Shown one piece after another: positions 8,070 through 14,819 of a DNA stretch of 64,000 bases (position 1 is its first letter; every line of letters begins with the position of its first letter). Made by a program: the position numbers and the translations under genes. The notes under the pieces are model-generated. The model was not told the DNA's origin. It did not search any database and was given only the letters and a program-made list of their open reading frames with translations. This stretch comes from Cellulosimicrobium funkei (GTDB taxonomy: Bacteria; Actinomycetota; Actinomycetes; Actinomycetales; Cellulomonadaceae): positions 1 through 64,000 of the forward strand of contig NZ_SOZH01000011.1 in NCBI RefSeq assembly GCF_004519295.1. The letters are read 5' to 3'.

Positions 8070-8816
8070 CTACGACGGCCAGGTACCGAGCTCCTCGGCG
8101 GGCGCGAGGAGGCCGACACGTACCTCGGCGAGGAGGCGCTGCCACGCGCCCTCGTCGAGCGGCCCGGCGCAGTCCAGCGCGAGCACCACGGACTGCGTCG
8201 ACGCGTCGCCCTCGAACGTCGGCACGCTCACGACGCGGGCCGCCCCGCGCACCCGCACCTCGCCGCGCGGGGTCGTCACCGTCCAGTCCTGGGCCGCGGC
8301 GTTCACCCCCTGGAGGGTCACGCCGTCGGCGAGGAGGGGCAGCAGGACGTCGCGGGGAGCCGTGAGGTCGCCGCCGTCCGCGGCGACCGTCTCTGCGAGG
8401 AGGGCGGCGGACGCGTCGCGCGGGCTCGCCGTCGGTGCTGCCGGGTCGGCCGCGGCACGCGACGACAGCACGCACGCGCCGCTCGCGCCGACGACCTGCC
8501 ACCCGGCCCGCACGACGAGCGGTGTCGCGCCGGTCGCGCCACCGAGGCCCGTGACCTCGGGCGGTACGGCCTCGGGCTCCTCCCCCGGCCCGGCGGAGGC
8601 GGCCGCCGTCGGATCGTCGGAGCCACCCGGGGTCCGCTCCGGGTCGGCCGAGGCGGTCGGGTCGTCGGCCGGGACCTCGGCGGGCGGCCGGTCCGTCCGC
8701 GTCGCGGACGCCGCGCCCGTCGGGTCCTCGGGCGTCGCGCTCGCCGTGCACGCTCCCGCGCCGAGGACGGCGAGCGCGAGCCCGACGGCGAGCGCCCCCG
8801 CACGCGAGCGCGTCAC
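8070..8816 (-). CDS. Hypothetical secreted lipoprotein
   Basis: A 248-residue protein I cannot assign to a family. It begins VTRSRAGALAVGLALAVLGA and has a lipobox LGAGAC, so it should be lipid-anchored outside the cell. A Pro/Asp/Thr-rich linker of about 60 residues follows, then a globular region with two cysteines (GACVLSSRA and LDCAGPLDEG) that could form a disulfide. GTG 8816 overlaps the nitroreductase stop (GTGA), so it is co-translated with that gene. The association suggests shared expression only. Confidence 0.75.
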   Translation of the reverse strand: MTRSRAGALAVGLALAVLGAGACTASATPEDPTGAASATRTDRPPAEVPADDPTASADPERTPGGSDDPTAAASAGPGEEPEAVPPEVTGLGGATGATPLVVRAGWQVVGASGACVLSSRAAADPAAPTASPRDASAALLAETVAADGGDLTAPRDVLLPLLADGVTLQGVNAAAQDWTVTTPRGEVRVRGAARVVSVPTFEGDASTQSVVLALDCAGPLDEGAWQRLLAEVRVGLLAPAEELGTWPS

Positions 8817-9430
8817 GACCGGCCTCCCCAGCGGCCGCGGTGCACGACGTCGTCGAGCGGCTTGCGCGCGCGACGGCGCGGCGAGCCCGTGGCCGCCCGG
8901 TCGGCGGGGTGCCCGACGGCGACCACCCCGGTCGGTGCGTACGCGTCGGGGATGCCGAACGCCGCGCGCAGCCGCCCGACCTCGCCCGGCGCGACGCCGA
9001 AGAAGCACGCGCCGAGCCCGTCGTCGACGGCGGTCTGGAGCATGAGCAGCGCCGCCATCCCGGCGTCGACGTGCCAGTACGGCACCGCCCAGCGGTTCTC
9101 GTCGCGGTCCGCCCAGCCCTTGTCGTCCTCGGCGTACCGGTCGAGGTAGACGTCCTTCGACGTGAGGACCACGACGAGCACGGGCGCCGTGCGCATCCCG
9201 GCGAGCCACGTGCTCATGCTCCGCTCGGGCTGCTCGGGCGAGGTCGCGGCCCAGAAGCGCGCGACGTCGTCGGGCTCCGTGAGCACGAGGAACGACCACC
9301 CCTGCGCGAACCCCGCGCTCGGTGCGCGGACGGCGTTGCGCACGAGGCGGTCGACGGCGTCCGGGTCGACCGCCTCGTCGGTGAACCGGCGCACCATGCG
9401 CCGGCGTCGGACGACGTCCTGGAACTCCAC
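8813..9430 (-). CDS. Nitroreductase family protein
   Basis: A 205-residue FMN-dependent nitroreductase-fold enzyme. RRRRMVRRFTDEAVDP and RAPSAGFAQGW are the FMN-binding N-terminal motifs; VDAGMAALLMLQTAVDDGLGACFFG is the central helix and strand, and VVAVGHPADR the C-terminal flavin contact. The substrate is not predictable. It lies close to cofC, and F420 enzymes include a nitroreductase-like domain (FbiB C-terminus), but this gene is on the other strand and the link is weak. Start GTG 9430 is chosen for its GAGGGGG site. A TAGGGT at 9468-9473 (minus) could be its -10 and includes the stop of the acetyltransferase gene. Confidence 0.83.
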   Translation of the reverse strand: MEFQDVVRRRRMVRRFTDEAVDPDAVDRLVRNAVRAPSAGFAQGWSFLVLTEPDDVARFWAATSPEQPERSMSTWLAGMRTAPVLVVVLTSKDVYLDRYAEDDKGWADRDENRWAVPYWHVDAGMAALLMLQTAVDDGLGACFFGVAPGEVGRLRAAFGIPDAYAPTGVVAVGHPADRAATGSPRRRARKPLDDVVHRGRWGGRS

Positions 9431-9470
9431 GCGGCCCCCTCGGCACGGTCCGGGATCAGGTCCCCGCACC

Positions 9471-10034
9471 CTATCCGGCGACGCGCCGCGTCATCCGCAG
9501 CTCGACGAGGCGGGGGTCGCTCGGGAGGGGCTGGGTGTCGCCGGTCGGCGCGAAGCCCGCGCGCTCGTAGAGCCGGAGCGCGGGGGCGTTGGTCGCGGTG
9601 ACCCAGAGCGCGAGCGTGCGCGCGCCGAGCCCGGCCGCGAGGTCGTCGGCGCGCGCCACGAGCGACGCCGCCACGCCGCTCCCCCGCGCGCCGGGCTCGA
9701 CCCACACGGACACGAGCTCGGCCACGGTCGGGTCGTCGGGCGAGGGAACGACGGCCGCGACCCCGACCACGGGACCGGGCGACCGGCCGCTCCCGGGCGG
9801 GGCGCCGTCCTCGGACTTGCTGCGGTCGCCAGGCGGGCCGCCGTCGAACGTCGTCCGCGCCAGGAGCGTGCGTCCCTGCGCCGCGCGCTCTCGCCACACG
9901 TCGTCGGGGAAGGCGACCTCGCGCGCGAGGGTCGAGCCGAACGCGGACGGCGCGTCCGCGAGCGCCCGCAGGCGGACGTCCCGCAGGTCGCGCCAGTCGT
10001 CCGGCCGGGTGCGCTCGACGAGCGTGGTGGGCAT
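9471..10034 (-). CDS. GNAT family N-acetyltransferase
   Basis: A 187-residue acetyl-CoA-dependent acyltransferase. The acetyl-CoA-binding motif is GARGSGVAASLVARADDLAAGLGARTLALWV, and the C-terminal NAPALRLYERAGFAPTG is typical of GNAT enzymes. A glycine/proline-rich segment of about 20 residues (GGPPGDRSKSEDGAPPGSGR) separates strands 3 and 4 and looks inserted. The substrate is not predictable. Start ATG 10034; no strong ribosome site. Confidence 0.85.
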   Translation of the reverse strand: MPTTLVERTRPDDWRDLRDVRLRALADAPSAFGSTLAREVAFPDDVWRERAAQGRTLLARTTFDGGPPGDRSKSEDGAPPGSGRSPGPVVGVAAVVPSPDDPTVAELVSVWVEPGARGSGVAASLVARADDLAAGLGARTLALWVTATNAPALRLYERAGFAPTGDTQPLPSDPRLVELRMTRRVAG

Positions 10035-10050
10035 CGGCCCATCGTGGCAG

Positions 10051-10080
10051 CCCGGCCCGGCGTGCGTGCGCCGGGCCGGG
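10051..10080 (-). terminator. Hairpin after the aldo/keto reductase gene
   Basis: Perfect 12-bp arms at 10051-10062 and 10069-10080 with a six-base loop, directly downstream of the stop at 10094 and before the acetyltransferase start. No U-tract. Confidence 0.6.
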
Positions 10081-10093
10081 CCGCTCGGCCGGC

Positions 10094-11077
10094 TCAGGCC
10101 GCGTCGAGGCGCGCGCGCAGCTCGGGGTCGAGCTCCAGGTCGGCCGCGCCGAGGAGGTCGTCGAGCTGCTCGACCGTGCTGGGCCCGACGACCGGGACCA
10201 CCGGGTGCTCGCCGCCGAGGAGCCACGCGAGCGCGACCTGGTTCGGCGTCGCGCCGAGCTCGCCCGCGACCTCGTGCAGGAGGCGGATGCGCTCGCGCGT
10301 GGTCGGGTGGTCGAACCCGTCCCAGAGCGGCTTGTCCCGGCGCACGTACGCGCCCTGGAGGATCGGCGAGTAGGCGGTGACGGCGAGCGGCGGGCGGCCC
10401 TCGACGCCTGTGGACGCCGCGTAGTCGAGCAGCTCGTACGACGCCCAGTTGTGCCGCCCGGGCTTGGGCGTCGGGTAGGCGTAGGTGTAGTTCTGCTGGA
10501 CGAGCCCGTAGGGCGCGACGCCCTGGCGCAGCGCCTCCTCGCGCGCCTCGACGACGCGCCACAGCGCGACGTTCGAGATGCCCGTGATGCCGACGACGCC
10601 CTCCGCCTGGAGCTTGCCGAACGCGCCGACGGTCTCGGCGAGCGGCGTCCCGTGGTCGTCGACGTGCCCGTACAGCACGTCCAGGTGGTCGACGCCGAGG
10701 TGGCGCAGGCTCTCGTGCGCCTCGTCCGCGACGACGTCGGCGCCGAGCCCCTGGAAGTTCGTCGGCTCGACGTTCCGCAGCGGCAGGGCCGGGTCCTTCT
10801 TGGCCGCGCCGAGCTTCGTCGCGATCCGGACCTCGTCGCGCGCGCCGCGGCTCGCGAGCCAGCGGCCGAGCAGGTCCTCGCTGTCGCGGCCGTGGCCGTC
10901 GGCCCAGAAGCTGTAGTTGTTCGCGGTGTCGAGGAACGTGCCGCCCGCCTCGCGGTAGCGGTCGAGGATCGCGAACGAGGTGTCCTCGTCGACGAGCGTG
11001 CCCATGTTCATCGTGCCGAGGCACAGGGTCGACACCTCGAAGGAGGTGCGTCCGTCGCCGATGGTGCGGTACCGCAT
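10094..11077 (-). CDS. Aldo/keto reductase
   Basis: A 327-residue NADPH-dependent oxidoreductase of the AKR (beta/alpha)8 fold. The tetrad is visible: D-T-A-N-N-Y at about 50-55, lysine in IATKLG, and histidine in VLYGHVDDH. The NADP site SSTVEQL-like segment appears as GPSTVEQLDDL near the end. Carbonyl, sugar or pyridoxal reductases belong to this family. It is divergent from a MocR/PdxR-type regulator with repeated GGTCCG boxes between them. As MocR proteins often control vitamin B6 genes and pyridoxal reductase is an AKR, a B6 role is possible but unproven. Confidence 0.88.
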   Translation of the reverse strand: MRYRTIGDGRTSFEVSTLCLGTMNMGTLVDEDTSFAILDRYREAGGTFLDTANNYSFWADGHGRDSEDLLGRWLASRGARDEVRIATKLGAAKKDPALPLRNVEPTNFQGLGADVVADEAHESLRHLGVDHLDVLYGHVDDHGTPLAETVGAFGKLQAEGVVGITGISNVALWRVVEAREEALRQGVAPYGLVQQNYTYAYPTPKPGRHNWASYELLDYAASTGVEGRPPLAVTAYSPILQGAYVRRDKPLWDGFDHPTTRERIRLLHEVAGELGATPNQVALAWLLGGEHPVVPVVGPSTVEQLDDLLGAADLELDPELRARLDAA

Positions 11078-11101
11078 GGTGGTCTCCCTGGATCTGCCGG
11101 T

Positions 11102-11125
11102 GGTCCGAGCGGTCCGTGGCGGACC
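11102..11125. promoter_or_regulatory. Candidate MocR operator
   Basis: GGTCCG at 11102-11107 and again at 11111-11116, followed by its inverted copy CGGACC at 11120-11125, so 11111-11125 is a perfect 6-3-6 palindrome. A further GGTCCG at 11176-11181 overlaps the mocR -10. Direct repeats with an inverted copy between a MocR gene and its divergent partner are the usual arrangement of MocR sites. Confidence 0.45.
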
Positions 11126-11172
11126 GTGGTCTCGGTGACGTGCTCCACGCTAGGGAGGCATCGGCACGGGTG

Positions 11173-11178
11173 TACGGT
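11173..11178 (+). promoter_or_regulatory. -10 element of the MocR gene
   Basis: TACGGT ends eight bases before ATG 11187, so the transcript is probably leaderless. Its last bases are part of a GGTCCG box, which would allow autoregulation. Confidence 0.45.
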
Positions 11179-11186
11179 CCGATGCC

Positions 11187-12833
11187 ATGGCCGTCGACCA
11201 GACCAATCTGCCGTCCGACCGCCCCGGGCCGACGGCGGCGCTCGCCTGGGAGGCCCTGCTCGACCTGGGCGCGGGGCCGGGGTCGCGCGTCGAGCGGCTC
11301 GAGCGCGCGGTCCGCGACGCCGTGCACGCCGGCCGCGTCCCCGTCGGCGCGGCGCTGCCGCCGAGCCGACAGCTCGCCGAGTCGCTCGGGGTGTCGCGGT
11401 GGGTCGTCACGGAGGCGTACGGCCAGCTCGTCGCCGAGGGCTTCCTCGAGGCGCGCACCGGCTCCGCGACCCGCGTCTCCGCCGCAGCCGGCGCCCGCTC
11501 GACGAGCCCGAGGGGAACGAGCGCGCTGGGCGAGCGGCCCACGAGCCCGGCAGGAACGACGGTGCGCGCGGGTCGTGGCGGGCCTGGCGGGAGCCGCGAG
11601 GAACGAGCGGCGGACGGTAGACCCGCGCGCGCCGTCGTGGACGCCGGGCGGACCGACACCGGCAGGACCCACGCCGCGCGCGCCCGGTTCGACCTCGCGC
11701 CGGGCGTCCCCGATCTCCGGCACGTCCCGCGCGACGCGTGGCTCCGCGCGGCACGCGAGGCGCTCGGCACGTCCGGCGGGACGGCGTCGAACGACGACCT
11801 CGGGCAGCCCGCCCCCGCCGGGCACCCGCACGCGCGCGCCGTCGTCGCCGGCCACCTGCGCCGGGCGCGCGTCGTCACCGGGCCGGACGACGCCGTCGTG
11901 ATGACGCGCGGCGCGACGGACGGCATGACGCGCGTCGCCGCAGCGCTCGTCGAGGCGGGCCACACGCACCTGCTCGTCGAGGACCCGAGCTGGTCGGTGC
12001 TGCGCGACGTCGCGGCGCGCGCCGGTCTCACCCCCGTCCCGGTCCCCGTGGACGCCGGGGGCGCGGACGTCGAGGCGCTCGTCGACGCGTCCCGGCGGAC
12101 GGGCGCGCGGGCCGCGCTCCTCACGCCCGCGCACCAGTTCCCCACCGGCTCCGCGCTCGCGCCCGAGCGGCGCGAGGCCGTCCTCACCTGGGCGCGGGAC
12201 GTCGACGGCGTCGTCGTCGAGGACGACTACGACGCCGAGTTCCGCTACGACCGCCGGCCCGTCGCCGCGCTCCAGCAGCTCGACCCCGACCGGGTCGTGC
12301 TGCTCGGCTCGGTGAGCAAGACGATGAGCCCCGCGTTCGGCGTCGGGTGGATGGTCGTGCCCGCCCGCTGGCGCGAGTCCGTCGCGCGCGCGGCCGCCCC
12401 GCACGGCCCGACGGCGGCCCCGTCCACCGTCGACCAGCTCACGTTCGCGCGGCTCGTCGCGTCCGGGGGCTACGACCGGCACCTGCGCGCCGCGCGCGGG
12501 CGCTACCGCCGCCGTCGCGACGCCGTGCTCGACGCCCTCGCCCGCGTGCTGCCCGGCGCCGCGGTGCGCGGCATCGCGGCGGGGATGCACGCGCTGCTGT
12601 CCCTGCCGGGCTCGCCCGACGACCCCGCGCCCGACGCCGCGCACGTCGTGCGCGAGGCCGCGCGGCGCGAGGTGACCGTCGTCGACCTGCGCCGCTACCA
12701 GGTGCGCCCCGCCGAGCGGTCGACGACCCTCGTGCTCGGGTACGGCAACCTCGCCGACGCCCGCGTCGACGAGGCGGTCGCCCGGCTCACCGACGCGGTG
12801 CGTGCCGCTACTCGTCGTGGGACAGGAGGCTGA
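11187..12833 (+). CDS. MocR/PdxR-type regulator (GntR HTH fused to aminotransferase domain)
   Basis: A 548-residue regulator. Residues ~35-100 are a GntR winged helix (LPPSRQLAESLGVSRWVVTEAYGQL). Residues ~165-545 are a class I aminotransferase-like effector domain that binds PLP; the Schiff-base lysine is in LLGSVSKTMSPAFGVGW. The HTH-to-effector linker (residues about 110-160) is unusually Arg/Gly/Ser-rich and is encoded by an inverted-repeat element (11559-11635) related to the palindromic block at 18229-18379. The last 26 bases overlap the 3' end of the convergent oleate hydratase gene. Target genes are unknown; the divergent aldo/keto reductase is the obvious candidate. Confidence 0.9.
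   Translation: MAVDQTNLPSDRPGPTAALAWEALLDLGAGPGSRVERLERAVRDAVHAGRVPVGAALPPSRQLAESLGVSRWVVTEAYGQLVAEGFLEARTGSATRVSAAAGARSTSPRGTSALGERPTSPAGTTVRAGRGGPGGSREERAADGRPARAVVDAGRTDTGRTHAARARFDLAPGVPDLRHVPRDAWLRAAREALGTSGGTASNDDLGQPAPAGHPHARAVVAGHLRRARVVTGPDDAVVMTRGATDGMTRVAAALVEAGHTHLLVEDPSWSVLRDVAARAGLTPVPVPVDAGGADVEALVDASRRTGARAALLTPAHQFPTGSALAPERREAVLTWARDVDGVVVEDDYDAEFRYDRRPVAALQQLDPDRVVLLGSVSKTMSPAFGVGWMVVPARWRESVARAAAPHGPTAAPSTVDQLTFARLVASGGYDRHLRAARGRYRRRRDAVLDALARVLPGAAVRGIAAGMHALLSLPGSPDDPAPDAAHVVREAARREVTVVDLRRYQVRPAERSTTLVLGYGNLADARVDEAVARLTDAVRAATRRGTGG
11559..11635. repeat. In-frame palindromic element inside the MocR gene
   Basis: Arms 11559-11574 and 11620-11635 match as an inverted repeat at 15 of 16 positions. 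The interior begins GTCGTGGCGG and ends CGAGGAACGAGCGGCG, then GGTAGAC. The same interior ends, in the same order, occur in the intergenic palindrome at 18249-18359, where a further central hairpin is present. I read the two as members of one repeat family, this one inserted in frame in a linker. Confidence 0.65.
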
Positions 12834-14607
12834 ACTCGGCGAGCAGCTCGCCGATCTCGGTGGCGTCCACCTTCTTCTGGAGCCGGTCGCGCAGGATCCG
12901 CGGCCCGGGGATGTCGAGCTCCTCGCCGTCGCGCAGGGCGCTCACCGCGGCGAGCAGCTTGCGGACGTCGTACGTGCTGTTGAAGACCTCGGGCACGCCG
13001 CGCTCCAGGTCGAGCAGCTGGTAGGCCGCCTCCATGCCGGTGCGCACGGAGTACTCGGTGGTGAAGATCGTGTCCCGGGTGGTCTCGGCGAACTGGCCGA
13101 TGAACGCGAAGTTGCGGGCGCCGTCGGGCACGACCTGGGGCCGGTCGCCCGCGTGCCGGGGCATGAAGAACGCCGTGACGTACGGCATCATCACGGGCAC
13201 GCAGCTCGCGGCCTCGGCGGCGAGGGTCGGGATGTCGGCCTCCGGCACGCCGAGGTGGTAGAGCCACTCCTGCGTGATCTCCTCGCCCGTGCACTCCTGG
13301 AGCGACTTCTTCACGTAGTCGCCGGGGGTGTCCACGAACAGGCCGTAGACCCACACGACGATCTCGTCGGGCGACTGCGCCTTGAAGTGCGGCTGCCGGT
13401 TGACGGTCCAGCTCATCAGCCACGCCGAGTCGCGCGCGGTGACGATGCCGCCCGTGACGACCTTCCCGCTGAACGGGTCCCGCCGGCAGATGCGCTCGAT
13501 GTGCTCGGGGATGCGCCGGTCGAGCGTCGTGACGGTGGCGGACTGCCACTTGGTGAGCGGGATGTCGGTGCTGAAGACGTCGGGCCGGCCGAACGACGGG
13601 TCCTTGGCCGCGACGCGCCGCCACAGGTCCCACGCGGGCGCGGGCCCCGTGTCGAGGCGCGCAGGCGTGTGCTGGTCGCCGTTGTCGGAGTTCTCGGTGA
13701 GCGAGCCGATGGTCGCGATGACGAGGTCGTCCTCGCCGAGGTCGATCGTCCGCTCGACGGCGGCCCCGCCGGACTCGTGGGCCGCCGCGTGGTCCAGCAG
13801 GTGCAGCCGCGTGGCGACCTTGCGGTCCGGGGCGAGGTCGAAGTCGATGTCGGTGACCTCGACGTGGAACCGGAACGTCACGCCCTGGTCCATGAGCCAG
13901 CGCGTGAGCGGCAGCACCATCGACTCGTACTGGTTGTACTTGGTGAACTTGAGCGCCGAGAGGTCGGGCAGGCCGCCGACGTGGTGGATGAACCGGTGCA
14001 GGTAGAGCTTGAACTCGAGCGCGCTGTGCCATTCCTGGAACGCGAACATCGTACGCCAGTAGAGCCAGAACTGGCTGTCGAGGAAGTGCCGCGACATGAC
14101 GTCCTCGATCGACTTGCCCTCCATGTCCTCGCGGCGCGCGAGGAAGATCTTCGTGATCTCCTTCTGCGCCTTCTCGTCGAGGCGGAACAGGTTGTCGAAG
14201 TGCGCGTCCTTCCCGCGGTCCTCGGTGACGCGCTGGAGCGAGAAGTTCGGGTCGTCCTTGTTGAGCCAGTAGAACTCGTCGAGGACCGAGACGCCCTCGG
14301 TCTCGATCGACGGGACGGAGCGGAACAGGTCCCACAGGCACTCCATGTGGTCCTCGAGCTCGCGCCCGCCACGGATCACGAACCCGCGCCGCGGCTCCTT
14401 GATGCCGTCGAGCGCGCCGCCGGGGAGCCGGAGCCGCTCGTAGACGGTGATCTTCTCCCCCGGCACCTGGCCGTCGCGGACGAGAAAGCCCGCCGCGGAC
14501 AGCGACGCGAGGCCCGCTCCCACCAGGTGCACGGACCCGAGCCGGTCCGTCCGCTCCGGCCTGCGCGGCCGCGCGAACGCCTCGTAGTTGCCGCTGGAGT
14601 AGTACAT
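12808..14607 (-). CDS. ohyA: Oleate hydratase (FAD-dependent, MCRA family)
   Basis: A 599-residue flavoprotein that adds water to the cis-9 double bond of oleic and related acids giving 10-hydroxy fatty acids, a detoxification step at the membrane. The FAD-binding GAGLASLSAAG is at 30-40. Family landmarks follow: YERLRLPGGALDG, RGGRELEDHMECLWDLFRSVPS, WLYWRTMFAFQEWHSALEFKLYLHRF, and LTKWQSATVT. The length equals the family norm and the gene looks intact. ATG 14607 has GAGGGG about seven bases upstream. The C-terminal codons overlap the convergent MocR gene by 26 bases. The leader contains an inverted repeat at 14638-14662. Confidence 0.95.
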   Translation of the reverse strand: MYYSSGNYEAFARPRRPERTDRLGSVHLVGAGLASLSAAGFLVRDGQVPGEKITVYERLRLPGGALDGIKEPRRGFVIRGGRELEDHMECLWDLFRSVPSIETEGVSVLDEFYWLNKDDPNFSLQRVTEDRGKDAHFDNLFRLDEKAQKEITKIFLARREDMEGKSIEDVMSRHFLDSQFWLYWRTMFAFQEWHSALEFKLYLHRFIHHVGGLPDLSALKFTKYNQYESMVLPLTRWLMDQGVTFRFHVEVTDIDFDLAPDRKVATRLHLLDHAAAHESGGAAVERTIDLGEDDLVIATIGSLTENSDNGDQHTPARLDTGPAPAWDLWRRVAAKDPSFGRPDVFSTDIPLTKWQSATVTTLDRRIPEHIERICRRDPFSGKVVTGGIVTARDSAWLMSWTVNRQPHFKAQSPDEIVVWVYGLFVDTPGDYVKKSLQECTGEEITQEWLYHLGVPEADIPTLAAEAASCVPVMMPYVTAFFMPRHAGDRPQVVPDGARNFAFIGQFAETTRDTIFTTEYSVRTGMEAAYQLLDLERGVPEVFNSTYDVRKLLAAVSALRDGEELDIPGPRILRDRLQKKVDATEIGELLAEFSLLSHDE

Positions 14608-14637
14608 GGCCTGCCCCTCACCGCCGACGACGTGGAC

Positions 14638-14662
14638 GGAGCACCGCCCGCGGTGGTGCTCC
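14638..14662. promoter_or_regulatory. Inverted repeat upstream of ohyA
   Basis: GGAGCACC at 14638-14645 and GGTGCTCC at 14655-14662 are perfect arms 31 bases before the ohyA start. It could be an operator or a leader hairpin. Farther upstream, 14761-14794 holds two exact copies of a 17-bp unit. Confidence 0.35.
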
Positions 14663-14791
14663 CCTGCCATGCTCGCGCCGGGGTCGACGGACCGCACCTC
14701 GGTGCGCGGACGCACCCCAGGGGACGCGCGCCCGTGCGGGGCCGGGGCGGCCGTGCGCAATCGGGCGGCGTGCGCCGTCGGGCGGCGTGCG

Positions 14792-14817
14792 CCGTCGGGC
14801 GGTCGGCCGCCCGACGG
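14792..14817 (-). terminator. Hairpin directly after the FAD/Fe-S oxidoreductase gene
   Basis: Perfect 11-bp arms at 14792-14802 and 14807-14817 with a TCGG loop, three bases past the stop codon at 14820 in the minus direction. Confidence 0.6.
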
Positions 14818-14819
14818 GC

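Noticed and set aside
8813-9430. Third F420 biosynthesis gene (fbiB C-terminal domain)
   Set aside because: It is a nitroreductase near cofC but on the opposite strand, without the FbiB N-terminal ligase domain; proximity alone is not enough.
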